Shown here: piece by piece, positions 40,335 to 50,300 of the stretch
Position numbering within the stretch: the first letter of the stretch is position 1
Layout: each line of letters opens with the position of its first letter
Notes under the pieces: model-generated
The model's database searches: none
The model's input: only the letters and a program-made list of their open reading frames with translations
Told to the model about the DNA's origin: nothing
Source: Pelecanus crispus
Lineage: Eukaryota; Chordata; Aves; Pelecaniformes; Pelecanidae
Length of the DNA stretch: 64,000 nt
Assembly (NCBI RefSeq): GCF_030463565.1
Contig: NC_134660.1
Coordinates: forward strand, 3,609,501 to 3,673,500
Reading direction: 5' to 3'
Program-made: the position numbers and the translations under genes

Positions 40335-40800
40335 ATGGGGTTGGGGACGGGGACGAGGATGGGGATAAGGACAAGAATGGGGATGGGGACGAGGATGGGG
40401 ACGGGGATAAGGACGGGGATGGGGACGAGAATGGGGATGGGGATAAGGACGGGGATGGGGATGAGAATGGGGAAGAGGACGGGGACGGGGATAGGGATGG
40501 GGATGAGAATGGGGACGGGGACGAGAATGGGGACAGGGACGGGGATAAGGATGGGGATAGGGACGGGGATGGGGATAGGGATGGGGATGAGAATGGGGAT
40601 GGGGACGAGAATGGGGACAGGGACGGGGATAAGGATGGGGATGGGGATAAGGATGGGGATGGGGATAAGGATGGGGATAGGGACGGGGACGAGAATGGGG
40701 ATAGGGATGAGAATGGGGATGAGGATGGGGACGGGGACGAGGATGGGGACGGGGATGAGGATGGGGACGTGGACGGGGATGAGGATGAGGATGGGGACGG
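40335..40800. repeat. GGGGAT/GGGGAC hexanucleotide array
   Basis: About 465 bp of hexamers of the form GGGGAY, GAGGAY, AAGGAY and GAGAAT, arranged in loose higher-order groups of 18-30 bp. The + strand is G-rich with regular GGGG runs, so stable G-quadruplexes are likely. It separates IFI35 from the promoter of the next gene. Confidence 0.93.
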
Positions 40801-40972
40801 GGCCGAGGCTGGGCCCTGCGTGCGAGAGCCGCGGGCAAGGCTGGGCCCTTCCCGGGCCCGGGGCCGGCGGGGGCCGGGCTCTGTGAGCACCGGGGCCGGG
40901 CTGTGCTGGGCCGAGCCGTCCCGCGGCGCTGAGCGGGCCCCGGGGCGGTGCCGGCCGAGGCGGGGCGGCCGC

Positions 40973-40990
40973 GGTTTCGCTTTCGCTTCC
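40973..40990 (-). promoter_or_regulatory. Interferon-stimulated response element of the Deltex-like gene
   Basis: GGTTTCGCTTTCGCTTCC is the reverse complement of GGAAGCGAAAGCGAAACC, an ISRE nearly identical to the one before IFI35. It lies in a CpG-rich TATA-less region about 40 bp before a likely non-coding first exon donor (CGCAG then GTAGCG, near 41026) and 330 bp before the start codon. Confidence 0.8.
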
Positions 40991-41211
40991 CGGCGGCGGC
41001 GGCGGCGGGGCCGAGCGGGGCGCAGGTAGCGAGGCCGCCTGGGCCGGGCCGCGGGGCCGGGGCTGGGCGGGCGGGGCCCGGGGCTCGGCGGGGCCTCGGC
41101 CGGGGGCTCCGGGGCGGGTGAGGGCCCGGCGCGGCGAGGGGAGGCCCGGCCCGGCGGGGCGGGGGGGGACGGGGGGCTGCTGCCGGCGCTCCCGGGCGGC
41201 CCGGCCCGGCT

Positions 41212-41302
41212 CGGCGTGGGGCCCGGCTGCCCGTGGGGCCCGGCTCGGCGTGGGGCCCGGCTCGGCGTGGGGCCCGGCTGCCCGTGGGGCCCGGCTGCCC
41301 GC
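41212..41302. repeat. 17-bp GC minisatellite before the Deltex-like gene start
   Basis: Five copies of CGTGGGGCCCGGCT followed by CGG or GCC lie end to end just upstream of the splice acceptor of the first coding exon. In intron 2 of the same gene a GGCCGT hexanucleotide runs at 41528-41557. Confidence 0.85.
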
Positions 41303-41319
41303 CGCCTCTCCGCGCAGGC

Positions 41320-44300
41320 ATGGCGGGCCGCACGGTGCGGGTCGGGGGCTTCCCCGCCGACCTGCCTCCCGACAGGGTGGCCGACAAGCTGACCATCCAT
41401 TTCCTGCGCTCCCGCAACGGCGGCGGGGAGATCAGCGACGTCCAGGTGCTGGGCGGCCCCCAGGCCTGCGCCCTCATCACCTTCGAGGCGCTGGAAGGTA
41501 ACGGCCGCGAAGGGCCACGCTCGCCGCCGTGGCCGTGGCCGTGGCCGTGGCCGTGGGCTCTGCCCGCTCCGAGCAGGCAGCCAGCCCCGGCCTCCCCTGC
41601 CCTCCTGCCCCGCGCGCTCAGGGCAGGGACGGGGCTGCTGCTGCTGCTGCTCCCCGGCGCGGGGCTGGGCTGACGCGGGCGGCCGCTGGCTTTTCCCACC
41701 CAGTGGCCCAGCGGATCCTGAAGGCGAAGAATCACGTGCTGTCGATCGGAGGGAAGAAATACCCGCTGGAAGTGACGGCGCACGTCGCGGAGCTGAGCCC
41801 CGATGAGGTAGCGAGGAGCAGGCGGCTACTGCCCACGCGGCCGTGACAGCCCAGCTGCCGCCCCGGGCCGGCTCCGTGCCTGGCAGACACGCTCGGGAAG
41901 GGAGACCTCGTTCTCTCCTTTAATCTTAATTAGACTTAAAGCAAATCCATTTTTATTCATATTCAAATGAGGAATTATTGGGTTTTTTCTCTGTGCTAAT
42001 AACACAGGGACAGCCAGGCAGGCTGTGCGCTCGCTTGTTTGGTATTTGTGCCTGTCAAAGCAAGGAGGAATAGTCAGACTGGCGGGAAGGTTTCCCATCT
42101 GGTGACACACGGGGGACCTTGTTAATGCCTCTGCCATGTCATTAGCTGGACACGCACAGTGTATTTTTCCTCTCTCTTTCTCCAGAGAGCTTAGGAGACA
42201 GACATGCTGCTGTCTAGGAGGTTATGGCAGTAGCCACTTCTCATATTTTCGTGTCTGAGCACTGAAAACAAGGGCGTGGGAGTTAGCCTGGCATTGCAGA
42301 CCTTTCTGCAAGCCTGTGGTGCCAGGGCTGCTTGAAGGTCTGCAGCTGAAGCTCTGGGAGGGCAAGAGGGCAACCGCATTTCAGCTGCAGAAGGGATAGT
42401 GGATTTCCTGGGTTTGGGCTGCTTGCAGAGCTCCCATTGTGTAGAAGTGGGTCCGCATCTCTGTGCGATTTGCCCCTCGCATTCCTTGTTTGCAGAAAGC
42501 TTTTGACTACGGGTACAAGGTCCCAGAGCTGCTTGGGCTGGCTGGGTCTTTCAGTCCTGCCTGTTGTTATGCTCCCATCTCATTTGAAAGCAGGTGGCCC
42601 GTCATGTCATCTCTTCTGTCATAATAACGCAGGGGCTGTGGCAAGTGTCAGGGGCATTTGCCTCCCCCTGTGCCTTGGAGGGGGGTTATTTTTGGTCCTT
42701 GTTCTCTCACTCCCTTGCTATCTGCTTGCAGATCTTCATACGCGCTTGCATGATAGTTGACTATGGCAAGCTTCCTACTGGCAAAACCCTCCTGAGGAGC
42801 CTGCATAAAGGCTACAGCAACGTGCAGCTCAGCTTCGACGCCAAGAACACACACTGCATAGTCAAGGGACCATTCACTGAGCTGCAGGCCTTCAGCAGAG
42901 ACCTGCTGGGCAGCCTGAACCTCAAGAGCCAACCCGCTGGAGAGCTCCTCCTGCTGGGTTCCAGCCATGTGGCCAAAGGGACCAGAATGCATGATCACCA
43001 GCAAGTGCCTGGCTCTGCTGAGTCAGCACCAGAGACAGCAAAGCTGCCGAATTGGGACCAAATTCATGCACCTACCGAAAAGGTGTGTGAAAAGGCAGCT
43101 AAAGTCCCATCACCTCGGGGCCCAGTGGATGGGGAAGCTGTGGAAGAGCTGGAGGACTTTTCCCTAGTGATGGACTCAGACATTTACTTGTACATGCAGA
43201 GGTTCTGTGCTGCCAAGTACCAAGGTGTGCTACGCCAGCATCATGTGGATGTGGTCGATGTTAGCAGCGATGGCATCGCCATGCTGTACCTCCAACCATC
43301 CGCAGGTACGTCTGGGGATATGGACGCCTTGCGGCAGGCCCGGCTGGCCCTGCAGCAGCTTTACCAGCAGCTGGAGGTGAGCTTGCGCAAGGAGAAGATC
43401 ACCAAAGGAGGACTGGCTATGGACAGCCAGGCACTCAGGGCTCTGACACACGAGCTGCAGAAATTGTATCCCCAGTTGCTCTGCCACGAGGATGAGAAGC
43501 AGCTTTATCTTATTGGAAACCTTGTTGATGTCTCCCAAGCCAAGCAGTACCTTCAGGATTTCAGCACCAGAAGAGGTGCTGCACACTCAGCTGGCACGCT
43601 CAGCAGCTCCCTGCCCTCCCACCCAGAAACCTCCCGCACCACAGAGGCTGCACTGCACAAGCCCAAAGCACCCGCGGACACCTCAGCCTCAAGGCTCAGC
43701 CCAGGCAGGCTGGAGCTGAAAGGTGAGCTCAAGCTAGCTGCCAACTTCAGCACTCTGAAAGCCGACACGTCGCAGGCCAGCCGGGGCCCCTTGCTGAATC
43801 AGGACTCTCCACTGGTGGGACAAGCGCAGCTTTCTGGAAAGCACTTACCAGGGAGGGATGCTCTAGGTCCAAGTGACCCAACAGCAGTGACCCAGCAGTA
43901 CCAGCCTCACGTCTGTACAACAGATGTGGTTTTGGGGTCAGCAGCAGAGTCTCAGCAGAAGGACCCCAAAGAATGGGACCACGTGAAAGGAGGTGCCAGG
44001 CTTACAAGACACAAGGCTCTGTACCCCTTTGGGGGCAAAGAAAACAGCACTTCGCAGCATCCCGGGGACTCTAAAGGCTCAGGTCCCATCAAGCACCCCC
44101 CCGTCGCTAGCATGTCTAGTACCTTTGACATGACAAGGACCTCGTCTGCTTTAGACTCTAAACCTTCTGAATCCAGGCCTCTGCTGCGACGTTCCAACAG
44201 CTTCTCCCTGCCGAGGTCAAAGGAAAGCGACAAGCCCCGAGACACCGGCGGGGCAGGCAGCGGAGGCGGTAGGGTGAGTGAAGAAATGAGCCTGGATGCT

Positions 44301-46761
44301 CTGCAGTGGTCTTACCTGAAAGATGTTTGCCACTCCGCTATTGAAGAACTGTGCAGGGATGGAGGTGTGCAGATCTCGGAGCATTGTACCGGGGACTGCA
44401 CTGTGCTGACGCTACGGGCGGCGGACAGGAGCAAGCTTTTCCATGCTAAATGGAAGGTGGAAGCTCTTGTGCAGAAGTGTCCTGACCTCGTGTGTCAGAG
44501 TATGAGCTACTCGGAGCTCGCTGTAGATGGTCCGGATGACAGTGCCCTGAGTGAACTGTGCAGCCTCTTGCGAGGAAAATCCCTCCAGGTTGGACTCAGC
44601 AAAGACAAGTACAAGCTCTATCTTGCCTGCCCCAAGGAGATGCTGCCAGGAGTGACCGAGGCCTTCCACGTGTTTTCTTCCAGAAGGCTCCGTGCCCTGA
44701 AGTCTTCATCCTTGTCTCCAGGACCAGAGAGTACAGGGCACTCAAGTGTCATCCAGCCGAGCAGGAGCCAGGACGCGGTGCTGGGTGCAACCCTTTCCAG
44801 CAGCCTAGAGTCCCTACAGATGGGTCTGCAGCACCTGAACATTAGTGATAAAGCAGAGCATGCAGATGTGCTCAGGGCTTCCCAGCTGCCAGAGGCTGAG
44901 GAAAAGAAGTCCTTCAGTCCTTGGAGGTTCCAGCAGGCCCTGGGGCAGGAGGACGCCAATGACCATGTTGATGCTGGGGCTGTGCAAGGAGGAAGCAGCC
45001 TTCTCAGCCCTAGTGCAGTGGATAAGCCAAGTCCTGCTGGTCTGAGGGAGTCCCAGGAACAGCCGAAGACAAAACTGTCTGTGGGGGAGCCTGACATTGC
45101 ACGGCTAAAGCAGGTTTTGCCAGACAGATTCCAGTTTGCAAGAGACAAGAGCAGAGGAGGCCACAATGAAGCGACGGAACAGCTGCGGTCACCGGTTCCT
45201 GCGGCAGACGATGCTCCTCACTCCCTGCCCACCTGGCTGTACAGGGCGATGGCTGCCGAGCTGCCTGAGGCTGCAGCCGAACAGTCGCCTGCAGCAGAGC
45301 CTGGGGGCCAGGAACGGGCCCTGCTCCCAACGGGCAGGAGCAACGTGCAGGAGGAGCCTGACCTCTCGTCACAGCAGATGAGAGGCCCGAGCCTTGGACA
45401 GGAAAGCGGCAAGACCCCTCTGGGCCAGTGTGATGCTTGCCAGGGCTCAGGTGTGACTTGCCAGGCCCCCTGCGGTCACGCTTTGTGCAGGACGTGTTTT
45501 GCAGCAGACAGTACGCAGCCAGCTTGCTGCAGCTCCTCCTCGGTTGCCCCGAGCCACAAAATCTCGGGGACGTTCAAGATCTCCTCCCTGTCTCAGAGTC
45601 TGCCTGGCTACTATCGAGACCTAACTCTCCAGGTTACCTACAACATCCCTGATGGCGTGCAAGGGGTAGGTACCCACCACGGGGGCTTCCCCATCCCGCT
45701 GCGGGACAAGCAGTGGCCTCTGTCAGTGGGGCTGGGGGTGGGGGGAGTGTGGGGGGCAGCTACTGCTCCATGCCCCACATGCAAAGCAGGGGAGGGAGTG
45801 CCCCGTGGAAGGCAAAAAGCCCCACACCAGGTTTGGGAGCAGCTTCCTGCTTTTGAGGAGTGTGTGACCTTTGGTTTTAGTGCAAAGTGACTAGCAGCCC
45901 ATGGGGGCTGCAGTCATTAGTGTATTTTCAGGCTGGACAGAATCTCAGAAGCCAGCTGGGAGGCACAGCACTCAGGTTGTTGTTTAAAATGCTTTCTTCC
46001 TGTTCTAAGGTTGGTGACCCCCACCCAGGACGGCCTTACAAAGGTGGGGAATTCCATGCCTTCCTGCCTGCCAACAGGGAAGGGCAGAAGACAGCAATGC
46101 TGCTGAAGAAGGCATTTGAGCAGGGGCTGACATTCCAGATCAAGTCCTGCAATGGAGAGGAAAGAGTGACATGGGGCCTTATTCCACACAAAACCTCCTG
46201 GGGTGGAGGCAAAGCCAGGTATGGCCCAGCTCATCCCAAGCTTCCAGGTGTGGGGTTTTTTTTCTTTAGCAATCGAGGGAGGAGAACCATGGGCTCCAGC
46301 TCAACACATCCTGGCATGGGTGGCTCTTCCAGGCTCCCACAACAGCAGAGCTGGTGCCTCCCTTTGCTTCAGCGGTGGTGTGGCAGACCAGCCCTTGCAC
46401 CCTCCGCCTGGAGCTAAAGCCCTTGTCCATCCTACACCCCATGGACAATAATTCTGGGCTCTTTAGAGGGGCCTAAAAGATTTAGCTTTCCCGGCTTTTC
46501 CCGTGACAGCGCTCTGCAGCAAGCTCTGGGTGCAAGCTCTGCCTGCGGGCAGCAGCAGCTCCGCTCCCAGGGAGCAGGACTTCCACCCTCAGCCCCCATT
46601 GAAGGAATGGGGCGAAAAATAAACTGCTGCTCCCCTCAGTGGTTTTAACACCGTCAGCAGGATTTACAGCACTTCCCTCTCTGCCCCACAGGACCGGTTA
46701 TCCAGATGCTCACTATCTTCGTGAGGTTTGCATAGTACTGAAGAAACTGGGCATCTCGTGA
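41320..46761 (+). CDS. DTX3L/RBM43-like giant protein with degenerate RING and Deltex domain
   Basis: Coding exons 41320-41497, 41704-41807, 42732-45665, 46010-46218 and 46692-46761 join in phase to 1164 residues. Residues 1-94 are an RRM-like module close to IFI35 domains and RBM43 (VGGFPADLPPDRVADKLTIH, NGGGEISD). Residues 95-165, about 242-360 and about 616-745 look like the KH-like repeats of RBM43, DTX3L and PARP14. Most of 360-615 and 750-990 is low-complexity linker. A RING-like segment begins at Cys994 (CDAC, then CGHALCRTC) but ends CCSSS, lacking the last C-x2-C pair. Residues 1038-1164 are a Deltex C-terminal domain (SLPGYYRD, GRPYKGGEFHAFLP, GYPDAHYL). Domain order equals DTX3L, but human DTX3L has 740 residues and lies elsewhere, beside PARP9. 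An ISRE marks it as interferon-inducible. Function in ADP-ribose-linked ubiquitylation is inferred only. Confidence 0.88.
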
Positions 46762-47381
46762 GACTCCCTGCCTGAGCAGCCACAGCCCGTGCCTTCGCTT
46801 CACCTTCCTTTCCAGCTGATGAAACTGCAGCTTAACACAGCGCAGGAAAAAGCAGGTGTTTGTCTAAGGAGCTCCTGTGTCCCCAGAGGTAGCCAGAAAT
46901 CTGCACGTTAGCGACAGCAGCACCTCCATCCCCGCCCGCAAGCCTCAGCGTGGATCGGAGCTTCCCTCAAACTCCAGCTCCTGGATGCATGTCCTCAGCA
47001 GGCAGTTAGGCAGCGTGTTTCAACGCCAGCTCCAGGCTGAGCCCTGGCGTGGCTTTCAGCAGCATAACCCAGACCTGAGCAGGAGCCTGCATGTAGTCCA
47101 GCCCCCCTCTTCTGGAAGGTTCTTTCACCACCGGCCGCTACAGGCAGGTTCCAGCTCCACCCGTGCCAGAGCTGAGCTGTCATTAATTTCAGCTGTTCGC
47201 GCAGACATTTCAGTCCTCCAGCAGACAGCCCCAAGCTACAGCCCCTCCCCAGCACCTGCTCTGGGGCCAGCAGGCAACCTGATTGCTCTCCTGGGGAAAG
47301 CATTAACAGCTTTCAGGGCCCAGGACAGCTGCCTCCCATGAGAATGCACAGGCATGGACAGTCTCTAAGCAGAGAAACACA

Positions 47382-47387
47382 AATAAA
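47382..47387 (+). terminator. Poly(A) signal AATAAA for the Deltex-like gene
   Basis: AATAAA 621 bp after the stop codon. A further + strand AATAAA is at 47674-47679, and an intronic one lies at 46618-46623, before the last exon. The + and - strand signals here are only 5 bp apart (see 47393). Confidence 0.55.
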
Positions 47388-47392
47388 CAAGA

Positions 47393-47398
47393 TTTATT
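47393..47398 (-). terminator. Candidate distal poly(A) signal for VAT1
   Basis: TTTATT on the + strand reads AATAAA in minus sense. Closer alternatives for VAT1 are ATTAAA at 47763-47768 and AATAAA at 48782-48787. Which one is used cannot be told from sequence. Confidence 0.35.
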
Positions 47399-50300
47399 CC
47401 CACATTTTTAGTAGCGGTTCTTCACGCCTTGTCTTACCATCACCCCAGGCACCCATTTCAATCTCAGCCGGCTCTAGAGACACCCAGACACAGAGGGAAG
47501 TGCCAGCTAAGGGCTCTGCAAACAAAAATCACCATAGCTGTCCTCCAGAACAGGGCGTTAGAAGATCAAGGCAACAATTAACAGTTGTCCTTGAGAGCAG
47601 AGGCATCTTCTCACCCAGGGAGGGTTAGAATTTATAAACTGAATGCGTCCACCCACTGACTGCCTAGAGGAGCAATAAAAGTGCCCCAGAGGCTGAGCTG
47701 GGGGCAGAGGGCTCATTTCAGCAGCAAACTGAGCAGCATACCACTGAGGGTTTTGTTATGCTTTTAATTAACATTTGAAACACATAAGGCATATGGTAAC
47801 ATTAGACAGAAGAGCATTACACATAATAGTCATGTAAACAGCATTGGCACACTTGCTTTCTGTCCAACTTGGTTACACGCACAAAGCAGAATATATTTTT
47901 TTAAACAAGGATTTTCCGTGTGTCTGTAGGATGAGTATCACTCATATCACATATCTGCAAATCAACACGACTCGGACAGTACAGACCAGACCATATGTTG
48001 TAAGAGGCTCAGACTCTTAATGCATTTCACATCATGCTCATGTACTACTCGCCAGTCACACTTTGCCATCACCAGGGCTTAGCACACAAGAGTGGTTTTT
48101 TTACACCTATGATAGCAGCTGTAAGCGGGCCGGGATCCTACACCAATTAAAGCCTGAGGCCCACAGTGCTTCTTACTTCTCCCTGGTCAACCAATTCTAG
48201 TTTAATAGAGGTGTCCGAAAATGAAATGTACAGCTAAACTCCTTCCCCTGTCTCCAAGCACTTGGCAGGGGTCATGCTCCCCTGCACAAGCCGAGGCTGC
48301 TTCTGCTCCCTTCCCCTTCTGCAGTTAGCACGCAACACAAGTGAGCTCGAGAGAAAACAGAGTCAAAAAACATGACAAAAACCGCCTGGTGATAGCAAAG
48401 GAGTGGCGTTTTGTCCAAGACCAGTAGTACCAGTCTGGGAAGGCGACTGCAGTAATGCCACCGGAGCGGCACTGGCACAGGCACCCCTGCGCTGAGCAGC
48501 CCCCCACGGCCCGGGGCCGCCTCTCCTCTGCTCACAAACTGCTTACGCTCTCCCCTGGGCCTCACGGCACAACCTTTGGGTCAGACAATCAGTAAAATGA
48601 ACATTCAATTGCACTTCTGAGAGCTGGAATGGCACACGCAATTTAAGCACAGGAATCTCCCGTTTCCTCAGTAGCACGACTTTGCCCTAAACAGTTAAGC
48701 AACATTGAGCGGAATGATTTTTATCCTAGGGTTTTTGGGTTTTTTTGCTTTGGTCCTTAGTATACAAACCTGCTGGTTAACTTTATTGAGTTAAGACACT
48801 TGAAGTTGTTTTACATAGGTTCTATACTTATCGGCCCATAAAATGTTTGTCCAGAAAAATCAAAAAGTTAAAAAAAAAAAAAAAACAAAAAACCAACACA
48901 AAACCAGAAACCAACCAACCACAACCACCTAGAGCAGAGCCTCCACCAGTGAGGCAGCGAAGGGCAAGGTTACATTTAATGTTGGTCTTTCTGTAGAAAA
49001 CATTGTTGCTACCAAGGGACACAAAACAGCCTAAGCTCTAACAGATAGGAACTGCTTAGCACTCTTGCCCTGATAAGGGCTTCAGGAATTTGTAGGTAGA
49101 AGAACACAAGCAGCCACCCGAGGAGAGTCGGGAGCCGGGATTGTTTCCAGGGAGCCAAGGCTGGGGCAGCAGATAAAGCCTCTCCCGAGGACTGGCCGGA
49201 GCCAGGCAGCTGCCCCGGGGGAGACACGGGCTCCACCGTGGCTCTTCTGGACTGGGGAGCACAGGACCACCAGGACGGCCCTGGAAAGGCTGCAACACAG
49301 CGAAAGGGAGCGACTTACTCACGGTGAGTCAGACCACACCACCAGCGTTCACAAAACAGAGCTAGCAACAGGTTTTTGGCAGTACTTTGAAAGGCCAGAA
49401 TGGAAAAGGCTCCAGTGACTTCCTAGTCCTTACAGGCATGTAGAAGAAGGCACTGAGATACTGTTTTCTGTGGCGTACCGCAAGGCAGCGTCAGAGGTGT
49501 CCTACGGGAAGCTGCAAGACTCCGCTTGCCGCCTCCGCGCTGCGCCGGGAGGGACAGGCTGCGAGAGCCCCGCGACGCTGCCTGATCCAAGGCCATCCAA
49601 GTAAGGCACTGAGCACGCGCTTAGCTGAGAGTAAAGCAAGGAGAGGATGTTACCGTGAAACACAATTTGATAGTTTTCCCCTTTACAAGTGTGCAGAACC
49701 TGAGGATGTGCAGGGTTGTGTGCCGTTTGAGCACGCTGCTCTTTCATCAAGGTGAAGTCCAGTTTCTCAGAGGAACAGGTCCAGACTTCCCATTTCAGCA
49801 ACTTAGACAGTCCTTCTGTTGTCAGACCTGGTAAAGCAGCATTAGACACTGTTGGATTTAATCTAAATTAGCATGACAGGGCAGGTTGAAAGGAGAAGCA
49901 GCAAGATTTTGGATTCAGAAAGGTTAAGAGTTGTGCTTGTGAGTTTCATCAGACCATGTTTATGAAGTTCACGTATCAAGTGCGAGAGATGGACCGACAA
50001 GGATCTGTGACGGGGCTCCAGCCCTCCTCTGACGTCGTAGAGAATGGGGTTGCTTTAATACTTCAAGTTAGCCAGGGCAAGTCCCCTAAGTGCTGTGCCT
50101 ACGCATTTCTAAGAAGCAGCAGACCTAGGGACTGGGCCCAAGCACCTGAAATACAAGCTGCACCGATAGACAGGAGCCCCGCTGGAGGCTAGAGCTGGCC
50201 GAGGAAGAAGCCACGCTCCTCACCCACGCAGGAACCCCCAGCCCTGCGCAGAGCTTGGCTGCTGTCGAGCGGCGGAGGGGCTTCGCATATGGGGCCCTTC

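Noticed and set aside
40293-41400. Open frames coding Gly-Met-Thr-Arg-like or Ser-Pro-like repeats across the GGGGAY array
   Set aside because: Simple translation of a hexanucleotide repeat. No conserved domain and no start context.
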